Translations under genes and position numbers: made by a program | NCBI GenBank assembly: GCA_947497905.1 | Contig: CANMIH010000017.1 | Coordinates: 1-64,000, forward strand | Direction: 5' to 3' | DNA: 64,000 nt | Origin: an uncultured Pelagimonas sp. | GTDB taxonomy: Bacteria; Pseudomonadota; Alphaproteobacteria; Rhodobacterales; Rhodobacteraceae | Notes under the pieces: model-generated | What the model was told of the DNA's origin: nothing | Seen by the model: the letters and a program-made list of their open reading frames with translations, nothing else | Databases searched by the model: none | Part shown: in pieces, positions 44,927 through 53,478 of the stretch | Layout of the letters: the number at the start of each line of letters is the position of its first letter | Numbering within the stretch: the stretch's first letter is position 1

Positions 44927-46180
44927 ATGCCCGCCCTGTGCCGAGATTGCCTGACCCAATTCGATTCTGGATCGCGTTGCCCTGCCTGCGGGCGGCCGCG
45001 GGTGATAGCCCATGACGAGCTCTGGGATCTCACAATTGCGCATATGGATTGTGACGCCTTTTATGCCAGCGTTGAAAAGCGCGAAAACCCTGATCTGGCA
45101 GACAAACCTGTGATCATCGGCGGGGGGCGGCGCGGTGTAGTTTCCACCGCCTGTTACGTGGCCCGTATTCGTGGCGTGCGCTCGGCCATGCCAATGTTTC
45201 AGGCGCTTAAACTCTGCCCAGACGCGGTGGTGCTGAAACCGCAGATGAAGCTTTATGTCGAGGTCTCACGCGCGGTGCGCGCCATGATGGAAGAACTCAG
45301 CCCCTCTATCGAACCGCTTTCGTTGGACGAGGCTTTTATCGATCTCACCGGCACCGCGCGTCTGCATGGCGCACCGCCTGCGGTGATGCTGGCCCGTCTC
45401 ACCAAGCGTATGAAAGACGAGTTGGGTATCACCGGCTCTATCGGGTTGTCCCATAATAAATTTCTGGCAAAGGTCGCGTCTGACCTCGACAAACCTCGGG
45501 GGTTTGCCGTGATCGGCAAAGCCGAAACTATGGAATTTCTCCGCCCCAAGCCGGTGTGCATGATTTGGGGGGTTGGCAATGCAACGCAAGACACACTTGA
45601 ACGCACGGGCATCCGCACTTTCGAAGATCTGCTGCGCTGGGAAAAACAGGATCTCATGACCCGCTTTGGATCCATGGGGGAACGTCTCTATCACCTTGCG
45701 CGCGGACAGGATCGCCGCCGCGTCATGCGTGACGAACCCATCAAATCCATCTCCAAAGAAACCACCTTTTTTGAGGATACGGCCAGCACCGAGTTTCTGG
45801 ATGGTCACCTGTGGCGGCTCGCGGTGCAGGTCGCAGATCGCGCCAAGGCCCGCGGTCTTGCCGGGCGGGTGGTGACCCTTAAGGTGAAGCAGGCCGACTT
45901 CAAACAAATCACCCGACGCAGCACGCTGCCCGACGCCACCCAGATGGCGGACCGGATCTACCGTGCAGCACGGGCCCTCTTGGATCAGCTGCCACCCAAT
46001 GTGCCATATCGCCTGATCGGAACCGGAATTTCCCATCTGGTGCCCGAAGATCAATCTGATCGGGTACCAGATTTGCTGGATCCTCAGGCCGAACAACGCG
46101 CCAAGGCCGAACGCGCCACCGATTCCATCCGCGCCCGATTTGGCAGCGATGCCATCCAAAAGGGCCGCTCGCTGCGTTAA
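44927..46180 (+). CDS. dinB: DNA polymerase IV with N-terminal zinc-ribbon-like extension
   Basis: A 417-residue Y-family translesion polymerase. The polymerase begins near residue 38 (IAHMDCDAFYASVE) with catalytic residues in SLDEAFIDLTG and the little-finger domain after GVGNATQDTLERTGI. Before it stands a 37-residue extension with two CxxC pairs (Cys5/Cys8 and Cys18/Cys21), a likely zinc ribbon seen in some alphaproteobacterial DinB. The C-terminus lacks an obvious clamp-binding QxxLF. Its stop codon overlaps that of the convergent SDR gene. Confidence 0.92.
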   Translation: MPALCRDCLTQFDSGSRCPACGRPRVIAHDELWDLTIAHMDCDAFYASVEKRENPDLADKPVIIGGGRRGVVSTACYVARIRGVRSAMPMFQALKLCPDAVVLKPQMKLYVEVSRAVRAMMEELSPSIEPLSLDEAFIDLTGTARLHGAPPAVMLARLTKRMKDELGITGSIGLSHNKFLAKVASDLDKPRGFAVIGKAETMEFLRPKPVCMIWGVGNATQDTLERTGIRTFEDLLRWEKQDLMTRFGSMGERLYHLARGQDRRRVMRDEPIKSISKETTFFEDTASTEFLDGHLWRLAVQVADRAKARGLAGRVVTLKVKQADFKQITRRSTLPDATQMADRIYRAARALLDQLPPNVPYRLIGTGISHLVPEDQSDRVPDLLDPQAEQRAKAERATDSIRARFGSDAIQKGRSLR

Positions 46181-46932
46181 GGGCTAAGCCCACCGGCAAC
46201 CGTCAGCACAGTACCCGAGACAAATTTAGCCTTGGGAGACGCCAACCAAACCGCCGCCTCGGCTATATCATCAGGCTGGGCAATGCGTCCAAGAGGTGTC
46301 ATTGCCGCCACCATGCCGGGACGATCCGGATTGCCCTCCCGGTCATGAATATCTGTCGCCGTTGTGCCGACCCGAATGGCCGCCACCCGAATGCCCTGGG
46401 GCCCAAGCTCTTTTGCCGCGCCGATGGTCAGGGTTTCCAGCGCACCTTTGGAAGCGGCGTAATGAACATATTCCCCCGGGCTGCCTGCCGTGGCCGCCAC
46501 AGAGGACATATTCACAATAGCCCCACCAACCACTTTCCGCATCCGCGGGATCGCCTCTTGCAGACAATAGACCGCCCCAAAAAGATTGGTCGCAAATGTG
46601 CTGGTCAGGGCGCTTTCCGTCAGGTTTTCAAGCGAGGTGGCCCCGCCAATAATTCCGGCATTGTTCACCAGACAACGCACCGGCCCCAAGGCCGCGTCGC
46701 AGTCTTCAAACATCTGTCGAACCGCGTCCCGATCCGCGACGTCGGCTTTGATCGCGACCGCGCGCGCACCTGCCGCCTGACACCGCGCCACGGTGTCATC
46801 TGCTCCGGTCTTGTCCGAATGGAAATTGACACAGACATCATATCCAGCCTGCGCAAAAGCCACAGCCGTTGCCGCACCAATGCCCTTGCTTGCCCCGGTG
46901 ATCAAAACGATCGGTGCAGGTTGCGTCTCCAT
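46177..46932 (-). CDS. Short-chain dehydrogenase/reductase
   Basis: A 251-residue Rossmann oxidoreductase: TGASKGIG cofactor motif near the N-terminus, NNAGI, Ser in IVNMSSVAATAG and YAASK with the catalytic Tyr and Lys. The basic residues after the first beta-strand (NFHSDKTG) mildly favour NADP. Substrate unknown; glucose-1-dehydrogenase/FabG-like. Tail-to-tail with dinB, sharing four bases. Confidence 0.84.
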   Translation of the reverse strand: METQPAPIVLITGASKGIGAATAVAFAQAGYDVCVNFHSDKTGADDTVARCQAAGARAVAIKADVADRDAVRQMFEDCDAALGPVRCLVNNAGIIGGATSLENLTESALTSTFATNLFGAVYCLQEAIPRMRKVVGGAIVNMSSVAATAGSPGEYVHYAASKGALETLTIGAAKELGPQGIRVAAIRVGTTATDIHDREGNPDRPGMVAAMTPLGRIAQPDDIAEAAVWLASPKAKFVSGTVLTVAGGLSP

Positions 46933-47058
46933 AAATCCGGCTCTCTTCCTGTGTCTGTGCCCTGCGTCATACGAGCAAATCCCCTGAGAATTGGAAAGCG
47001 AGAAACCACGCCTCGCCTAAGCTGCTCACCCAAAGCACCAACTCAGACAGACCCGGGA

Positions 47059-47388
47059 TCACGCGCCACGCGTCATCAGCTCGTCTTCCTCATCCAAGGC
47101 ATCAAACCCAAGCGCCTCGAGACCGCTTTCCAGATGATCCACCAAATGCGGGGTCCCGATCAGGTAATCGGCGGTGGGGGTCGACGCCTCGGCATAGGCG
47201 GTCGCAAAGGCCTCACCAAACTCTTCCGCTTCAAACGCTCCGCGTCCAACCCACATGATTGCAACCAAAGCGGCCTGTTCGTCCTCATCCATGCGGTCAA
47301 TGAAACCGCGCAGCTCTCCTTCGGCCCGGTGCAATTCGCGCGCCATGACAATCACGGCGGCAACTTTTCTGACACTGATCTTATCCAT
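47059..47388 (-). CDS. DUF3775 protein
   Basis: A 109-residue acidic helical protein of the DUF3775 family (KISVRKVAAVIVMARELHRAEGELRGFIDRMDEDEQAALVAIMWVGRGAF), function unknown. A LIGTPHLVDHLESGLEALG segment ends the domain. Direct repeats of GTACAAACTG lie upstream. Confidence 0.7.
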   Translation of the reverse strand: MDKISVRKVAAVIVMARELHRAEGELRGFIDRMDEDEQAALVAIMWVGRGAFEAEEFGEAFATAYAEASTPTADYLIGTPHLVDHLESGLEALGFDALDEEDELMTRGA

Positions 47389-47480
47389 CTCGCGTCTCCT
47401 TTTCTGTTCCGATCATGCGCCTGTTGTCTCGCGCGTACTTTGATCCTGAACAAATGAAGGCGCCCCGCTCTACTCGGATG

Positions 47481-47518
47481 GTACAAACTGCGCGTGAGGG
47501 CGTACAAACTGTACAAAA
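47481..47518. repeat. GTACAAACTG direct repeats upstream of the DUF3775 gene
   Basis: GTACAAACTG occurs at 47481-47490 and again at 47502-47511, a 21-bp period (two helix turns), and a third GTACAAA begins at 47511. The second copy with the following TGTAC also forms GTACA-AAC-TGTAC, a 5-3-5 inverted repeat. This is a credible binding site for a dimeric regulator that controls the leftward DUF3775 gene. Confidence 0.5.
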
Positions 47519-47544
47519 AACGCCGACCCACAGGTCGGCGTTTT
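47517..47544. terminator. Terminator after lpdA
   Basis: AAAACGCCGACC (47517-47528), loop CACA, GGTCGGCGTTTT (47533-47544), with A- and T-runs on both sides. It ends the pyruvate dehydrogenase operon on the minus strand and could also work rightward. Confidence 0.88.
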
Positions 47545-47561
47545 CCATCGATTAAAACCGA

Positions 47562-49307
47562 TTACTTTTTGCGTTTTTTGGGTGGGATCAGGTCGGTGAT
47601 CGTGCCCTCAAACATCTCCGCCGCAAAATTCACAGTTTCAGACAAGGTCGGGTGCGGGTGAATGGTATGCCCTAGGTCCACTGCATCCGCCCCCATTTCG
47701 ATGGCGAGTGCCGCCTCGGAGATCAGATCCCCGGCATTTGTGCCCACGATGCAGGCCCCAATCACGCGGTCATCTGCGGGGTCAAACAGCAGTTTGGTCA
47801 TGCCTTCGCTGCGTCCATTGGACAGAGCTTTGCCCGACGCCGCCCAGGGAAACACACCTTTCTCATAGGTGATGCCTTTGGCTTTGGCTTCGGTTTCGGT
47901 CACCCCACACCAGGCCACTTCCGGATCGGTATAGGCCACCGACGGGATCAGTTTGGCATCGAAATGACGCTTGTGACCCGCCGCTACTTCGGCCGCTACC
48001 TTACCTTCATGCACCGCCTTGTGCGCCAACATCGGCTGGCCCACCAGATCACCAATGGCGAAAATGTGGGGAACACCAGTACGTTGCTGGCTATCGACCG
48101 CGATAAAGCCGCGCTCATCCACCGCGACACCCGCCTTGTCCGCATCAATCAGTTTGCCGTTTGGTTTGCGACCTACCGCAACCAGCACCTTGTCAAAGCG
48201 ATCCGAGAACTGCTCACCTTTGTCATCTTCAAAAGTGACGTGCATCCCATCGTCTTTGGCCTCAACCGCAACCACTTTGGTTTTGAGGAAGATTTTTTCA
48301 TAGCGACCTTTGATGCGGGTCATCAACGGTTTGACAATATCCTTGTCCGCTCCGGGGATGATCTGATCCATGAGCTCAACAACGGTGATCTTCGAACCCA
48401 AAGCGTCATAGACACAGGCCATTTCCAGACCAATGATGCCCCCACCCAGCACAAGCATACGTTCGGGCACATCCCGCAACTCAAGCGCGCCGGTGCTGTC
48501 GATCACACGGTCATCTTGCGGAATAAACGGCAGGTTCACCGGCTCAGACCCAGCGGCAATGATACATTGGTCAAAGGACACTTTGGTCACACCAGCTTCG
48601 CCCGAAACCTCGATCATGTTTGGACCGGTGAACAGACCGGTGCCGCGTACAACCTCAACCTTGCGGCCTTTCGACATGCCCTCAAGACCGCCGGTCAGCT
48701 TGCCAACCACCCCATCTTTGAAAGCGCGGAGCTCATCAAGGTCGATCTTTGGCTGGCCAAACGACACCCCGTGCGAGGTCATCTCTTCGGCCTCGGTGAT
48801 CACCTTGGCCACATGCAGCAAGGCTTTGGAGGGAATACAGCCAACGTTCAGACAAACCCCACCCAAAGTCGGGTTTTTCTCAATCAGAACAACCTTTTTT
48901 CCCAAATCTGCCGCGCGAAATGCGGCGGTGTATCCCCCGGGACCAGAGCCCAGAACAACCACCTCTGCATGCACATCACCTGCGCCAGTTGCGGTGCCGG
49001 TCGCCGCAATCGCCTGCGGTGCGGGCGTGCCCGCCTCCGCCGTGGATGTGGGGGTCTCAATGGCCCCCGCAGACGCGCCCGCCTCGTCCAACACAAGGAT
49101 CACATGGCCTTCGCCAATTTTGTCACCCTCTGAAACGCGGATCTCTTTCACCACACCTGCGGCGGGTGAGGGCACTTCCATAGTGGCTTTGTCAGATTCC
49201 AGCTCAATCAGCGCATCTTCTTCGGCCACAGTGTCCCCCACCGCGACCAGAATGCTCACAACCGGGACCACATCGAAATCACCGATATCTGGTACTTTAA
49301 TCTCCAT
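47562..49307 (-). CDS. lpdA: Dihydrolipoyl dehydrogenase with N-terminal lipoyl domain (PDH E3)
   Basis: A 581-residue E3 of the pyruvate dehydrogenase complex. Residues 1-78 form a lipoyl domain (Lys40 in ELESDKATMEVPS), followed by an alanine/threonine linker and the flavoprotein (VVLGSGPGGYTAAFRAADLG; redox pair in GGVCLNVGCIPSKAL; GHTIHPHPTLSE at the active-site His). It reoxidises dihydrolipoyl groups using NAD. GGGGACAG precedes the ATG at 49307. It is the last of the aceE-aceF-lpdA operon. Confidence 0.93.
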   Translation of the reverse strand: MEIKVPDIGDFDVVPVVSILVAVGDTVAEEDALIELESDKATMEVPSPAAGVVKEIRVSEGDKIGEGHVILVLDEAGASAGAIETPTSTAEAGTPAPQAIAATGTATGAGDVHAEVVVLGSGPGGYTAAFRAADLGKKVVLIEKNPTLGGVCLNVGCIPSKALLHVAKVITEAEEMTSHGVSFGQPKIDLDELRAFKDGVVGKLTGGLEGMSKGRKVEVVRGTGLFTGPNMIEVSGEAGVTKVSFDQCIIAAGSEPVNLPFIPQDDRVIDSTGALELRDVPERMLVLGGGIIGLEMACVYDALGSKITVVELMDQIIPGADKDIVKPLMTRIKGRYEKIFLKTKVVAVEAKDDGMHVTFEDDKGEQFSDRFDKVLVAVGRKPNGKLIDADKAGVAVDERGFIAVDSQQRTGVPHIFAIGDLVGQPMLAHKAVHEGKVAAEVAAGHKRHFDAKLIPSVAYTDPEVAWCGVTETEAKAKGITYEKGVFPWAASGKALSNGRSEGMTKLLFDPADDRVIGACIVGTNAGDLISEAALAIEMGADAVDLGHTIHPHPTLSETVNFAAEMFEGTITDLIPPKKRKK

Positions 49308-49318
49308 GATCTGTCCCC

Positions 49319-50566
49319 TTACCACATCAGCTTGCGCATATCGCCCAGCAGGGTCTTCAGCGTCACGCAGAAGCGCGCCGCCAGAGCCCCGTCAATGGCG
49401 CGGTGGTCATAGGACAGCGACAGAGGCTGCATCAGGCGAGGCACAAACTCTTCGCCGTTCCAGACCGGCTGCATCTTCGACCGTGTCAGTCCCAGAATGG
49501 CCACTTCCGGCGCGTTCACAATAGGTGTGAACGAGGTGCCGCCAATGCCGCCCAACGACGAAATGGTGAAGGTTGCGCCCTGCATATCTGCCGATTTCAA
49601 CTCACCCGCACGCGCTTTGGCAGACAGCTCCATCAGATCCTTGGAGATCTCAACAATGCCCTTGCGATCCGCATCTTTGATCACCGGTACAACAAGGCCG
49701 TTGGGCGTATCCGCTGCGAAGCCAATGTTGTAATAACCTTTTTTGATCAGCTTATCGCCATCGGGGTGCAGCGAACTGTTGAACTCCCAATGGGTTTTCA
49801 AAGCCGAAACCGAAGCCTTGACCACAAAGCTCAGCAGGGTCACGCGATAGCCTTCTTCTTTGGCCATCGTGTCCATTTCTTTGCGGTATTTATCCAGATC
49901 GGTGATGTCTGCTTCGTCGTTGTGGGTGACATGCGGGATGTTCAACCAGGAACGATGCAAGGCCGGACCGGACAGCTTTTTGATGCGCGGCATGTCCACG
50001 TCTTCAACTGGGCCGAACTTCGAGAAATCCACGGCCGGGATTGGTGGGATCCCCATGCCACCCTGCACGCCAGAGGCAGTAGCTGGTACGGCCTGCGTTT
50101 TCAGCGCCTTCTCGATATCTTCGCGCAGAATGCGACCTTTGCGCCCCGTGCCATTGACAGTGTTCAGATCAACCTCAACCCGACGCGCAAAGGCGCGCAC
50201 CGACGGTGAGGCATGAACCTTTGAGAACCCGGCATCCGTAACAGGCGCAGGCGCTGAAACCGGCGCGGGGGTTGACGCAACATGTGCCGCAACAGGCGCC
50301 GCCACCTTTGGAGCCTCCGCAGGAGCAGACGCTGCACCCTCCAGAACCAAGATCACCGCACCTTCTCCGACCTTGTCCCCCTCGGACACGCGGATCTCTT
50401 TGACGACACCGGCCGCCGACGAGGGCACTTCCATGGTGGCCTTGTCCGACTCCAGTTCAACAATCGGATCTTCTTCTGCGATTGTGTCACCTACGCTGAC
50501 CAGAACCGTGACAACGGGCACTGCATCGAAATCGCCGATATCGGGGACTTTCACTTCAATCGTCAT
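49319..50566 (-). CDS. aceF: Dihydrolipoamide acetyltransferase (PDH E2)
   Basis: A 415-residue E2 with one lipoyl domain (Lys42 in ELESDKATMEVPS), an Ala/Pro-rich linker, a peripheral-subunit-binding domain (KVHASPSVRAFARRVEVDLNTV) and the catalytic domain ending in LSLSYDHRAIDGALAARF with the His/Asp pair. It transfers acetyl to CoA and forms the complex core. AGGAGGAATT precedes the ATG at 50566, which excludes the long N-terminal reading. Confidence 0.94.
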   Translation of the reverse strand: MTIEVKVPDIGDFDAVPVVTVLVSVGDTIAEEDPIVELESDKATMEVPSSAAGVVKEIRVSEGDKVGEGAVILVLEGAASAPAEAPKVAAPVAAHVASTPAPVSAPAPVTDAGFSKVHASPSVRAFARRVEVDLNTVNGTGRKGRILREDIEKALKTQAVPATASGVQGGMGIPPIPAVDFSKFGPVEDVDMPRIKKLSGPALHRSWLNIPHVTHNDEADITDLDKYRKEMDTMAKEEGYRVTLLSFVVKASVSALKTHWEFNSSLHPDGDKLIKKGYYNIGFAADTPNGLVVPVIKDADRKGIVEISKDLMELSAKARAGELKSADMQGATFTISSLGGIGGTSFTPIVNAPEVAILGLTRSKMQPVWNGEEFVPRLMQPLSLSYDHRAIDGALAARFCVTLKTLLGDMRKLMW

Positions 50567-50588
50567 GATAAATTCCTCCTCTACCCAC

Positions 50589-53246
50589 TCACACCAGACG
50601 TGGGTTCGGCTTTGCGCCGTCGATGTCGTATTTGTCCAAAGCAGCCTGCAGATCTTTGTCGCTGACCACACCTTCGCGCCACAGATCCACCATGGCAGCG
50701 GCGGCAATGTGATTTGCATCCACCTCAAAGAAGCGGCGCAGGTTCACCCGGCTGTCCGAGCGACCATATCCGTCGGTCCCGAGAACCGTGTAACGGCCCG
50801 GCACACAGGTTCGGATCTGTTCGGCGTAGTTTTTCATATAGTCGGTTGCAGCAATGATCGGGCCTTTCACGCCGTCAAACTGCTGCGCGACATAAGATGT
50901 TTTCGGCTCTGCAAATGGGTTGAGACGGTTGTGGCGCGCCACATCCTGACAGTCCCGCGCCAATTCGTTCAGCGAGGTGGCAGACCAGATATCTGAGGTC
51001 ACACCAAAGTCTTCGCGCAGCATCTCCGCCGCTTTGATGGCCTGCACAAGAATAGTGCCGGACCCCATCAAGTTGACGTGCTTTTTCGCAGGTTTGGCGG
51101 TTTTCTGGAACCGGTACAGGCCTTTGATGATCCCCTCTTCCGCGCCCATGGGCATCTCGGGGTGGCTGTAGTTTTCGTTCATCAAGGTCAGATAGAAATA
51201 GACATCTTCCTGATCCTGATACATCCGCTTCAGACCGTGCTGCACAATGACCGCCACCTCATACGAGAATGTGGGATCATAGCTGACACAGTTTGGAATG
51301 GTGCCCGCCAGAATATGGCTGTGGCCATCTTCGTGTTGCAGACCTTCCCCGTTCAACGTGGTGCGACCCGCAGTCCCGCCGAGCATAAAGCCACGCGCGC
51401 GGCTGTCGCCTGCGGCCCAGGCCAAATCACCGATCCGCTGGAAGCCGAACATCGAATAGTAGATGAAGAACGGGATCATCGGCACGCCATGGTTCGAATA
51501 GCTGGTCGCCGCTGCGATCCAGTCGGCCATGGCTCCGGCTTCGTTAATCCCCTCCTGCAGCACCTGACCGCTTTCAGATTCCTTGTAGTAGGACATCTGA
51601 TCTCGGTCCTCCGGCGTGTATTGCTGGCCTTTGGGATTGTAGATCCCGACCGAACGGAACAGACCCTCCATCCCGAAGGTGCGGCTTTCATCCGGCACAA
51701 TCGGTACCACGTTTTTGCCGACATTCTTGTCACGCAGCAGCGTGGTCAGGATGCGCACAAAGGCCATGGTGGTCGAGATCTCGCGATCCCCGGTGCTCTC
51801 TAGTTGAGCCTTGAACTTGTCCAGTCCTGGGATCTCAAGCGAAGGTGCATCCGAAAAGCGTTTCGGGAATTCGCCGCCCAGCTCGCGACGGCGCTCAGCC
51901 AGATAGGCCTTCTGCGCGTTGTTGAGGGTCACCAGCGGCAGCTTGCCTTCCAGATCTTCGTCTTTGACCGGGATCTGGAAACGATCGCGCATCTGCTTGA
52001 GCGCATCCACCTGCATTTTCTTCTGCTGGTGCGTGGTGTTCTGACCTTCGCCAGCCGAGCCCATGCCATAGCCTTTTACGGTCTTAACCAACAGAACCGT
52101 TGGTTGACCTTCGGATTCTGTTGCACGTTTAAAGGCGTTGTAAACCTTCTTCGGATCGTGACCGCCCCGGCGCAGCGCCCAGATCTGATCGTCGGTCCAG
52201 TCTTTCACCAGCGCGGCGGTCTCCGGATACTTGCCAAAGAAATGTTCGCGGATATAGGCACCATCTTTGGATTTGAAGGTCTGGTAGTCCCCATCCAGCG
52301 TTTCATCCATCAGCTGACGCAACTTGCCCGAGGTGTCTTTCTCAAGCAGCTCATCCCAGCCTTTGCCCCAAAGCAGTTTGATGACATCCCAACCAGAGCC
52401 CCGGAAGTTGCCTTCCAGCTCTTGCACAATTTTCGAGTTGCCGCGCACCGGGCCATCCAGACGCTGGAGGTTGCAGTTCACAACAAAAATCAGGTTGTCG
52501 AGACCTTCACGCGCCGCCAGATGGATCGCACCGAGGCTTTCGGGCTCGTCCATTTCCCCATCGCCGAGGAAGGCCCAGACTTTGCGGTCGCCCATTTCGA
52601 TGTGGCCACGGTTGTGCATGTATTTCATGAACCGCGCCTGATAGATCGCCATCAGCGGCCCCAGACCCATCGACACGGTCGGGAACTGCCAATAATCCGG
52701 CATCAGCCAGGGGTGCGGATATGACGACAGACCTTTGCCCGAAACTTCCGAGCGGAACATCTCAAGCTGTTCCTCGCTCAGCCGGCCCTCCATAAAGGAA
52801 CGCGCATAGATCCCTGGGATCACATGCCCCTGGAAGAACACGAGGTCGCCCCCGTGAATGGCCGATTTCGAGCGCCAGAAGTGGTTCAACCCAATATCGT
52901 AAAGCGCAGCGGAGGAAGCAAACGACGCGATATGCCCACCGTATTCGCTGCTTTCTTTGTTGCGGTTGACGACGGTCGCCATGGCGTTCCACCGGTTGAT
53001 AGTGCGAATGCGCCATTCCATGTCGGTGTCGCCCGGGATCTCAACTTCGTCGTCCGGTGAAATCGTATTCTGGTAAGGGGTTGTTGCCGAAAATGGCAAT
53101 CTGCTGCCAGCGGCCCGCGCCTGCTGGACCGCTTTGTCCAAAAGATAATGCGCCCGATCCGCACCGTCGCGTTGGATCACGTCTTCGACGGCATCCTGCC
53201 ACTCTTGGGATTCGACTGGATCGATGTCTTGGGAATGATCTGTCAT
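50589..53246 (-). CDS. aceE: Homodimeric pyruvate dehydrogenase E1
   Basis: An 885-residue thiamine-diphosphate enzyme of the homodimeric E1 type. The cofactor motif reads FLGDGEMDEPESLGAI with NCNLQRLDGPV, and the fold spans the full chain. AAGGGAGAGGG precedes the ATG. It decarboxylates pyruvate and acetylates the E2 lipoyl groups. First gene of the operon, 38 bp downstream of a strong inverted repeat. Confidence 0.95.
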   Translation of the reverse strand: MTDHSQDIDPVESQEWQDAVEDVIQRDGADRAHYLLDKAVQQARAAGSRLPFSATTPYQNTISPDDEVEIPGDTDMEWRIRTINRWNAMATVVNRNKESSEYGGHIASFASSAALYDIGLNHFWRSKSAIHGGDLVFFQGHVIPGIYARSFMEGRLSEEQLEMFRSEVSGKGLSSYPHPWLMPDYWQFPTVSMGLGPLMAIYQARFMKYMHNRGHIEMGDRKVWAFLGDGEMDEPESLGAIHLAAREGLDNLIFVVNCNLQRLDGPVRGNSKIVQELEGNFRGSGWDVIKLLWGKGWDELLEKDTSGKLRQLMDETLDGDYQTFKSKDGAYIREHFFGKYPETAALVKDWTDDQIWALRRGGHDPKKVYNAFKRATESEGQPTVLLVKTVKGYGMGSAGEGQNTTHQQKKMQVDALKQMRDRFQIPVKDEDLEGKLPLVTLNNAQKAYLAERRRELGGEFPKRFSDAPSLEIPGLDKFKAQLESTGDREISTTMAFVRILTTLLRDKNVGKNVVPIVPDESRTFGMEGLFRSVGIYNPKGQQYTPEDRDQMSYYKESESGQVLQEGINEAGAMADWIAAATSYSNHGVPMIPFFIYYSMFGFQRIGDLAWAAGDSRARGFMLGGTAGRTTLNGEGLQHEDGHSHILAGTIPNCVSYDPTFSYEVAVIVQHGLKRMYQDQEDVYFYLTLMNENYSHPEMPMGAEEGIIKGLYRFQKTAKPAKKHVNLMGSGTILVQAIKAAEMLREDFGVTSDIWSATSLNELARDCQDVARHNRLNPFAEPKTSYVAQQFDGVKGPIIAATDYMKNYAEQIRTCVPGRYTVLGTDGYGRSDSRVNLRRFFEVDANHIAAAAMVDLWREGVVSDKDLQAALDKYDIDGAKPNPRLV

Positions 53247-53283
53247 ATGCCCTCTCCCTTACCGCGCTCGTGGCGCATTCAAA

Positions 53284-53305
53284 TTTGGTTTACCTTTAAA
53301 CCAAA
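53284..53305. promoter_or_regulatory. Inverted-repeat operator of the pyruvate dehydrogenase operon
   Basis: TTTGGTTTA-CCTT-TAAACCAAA is a perfect 9-4-9 inverted repeat 38 bp upstream of aceE. The TTGGT...ACCAA core resembles the GntR-type PdhR box of enterics, though the spacing is different. No regulator gene is next to it. Confidence 0.6.
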
Positions 53306-53420
53306 ACTCCTCTTAACGCGAAATCAAATTTTCCCGGATGCCGAACACCCTTGTGTGAAAGCGTTAGACAGGAAATATCAGGTCCAAAGGTATAGCGGCA
53401 GATACGCAGCCGCATAGCAA

Positions 53421-53439
53421 CCATGCGTGACACGCATGG
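53421..53439. other. 8-3-8 inverted repeat in the rmuC/aceE gap
   Basis: CCATGCGT-GAC-ACGCATGG. It could end the leftward mutL-rmuC transcript (it follows the rmuC stop), but there is no T-run, or it could be an operator. Unassigned. Confidence 0.4.
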
Positions 53440-53478
53440 CATTAATTCAACACTAAACAATTAAGGAAGGGCGGGATA

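Noticed and set aside
47964-49133. 389-codon plus-strand frame over lpdA
   Set aside because: Antisense shadow of a high-GC gene; no recognisable domain.
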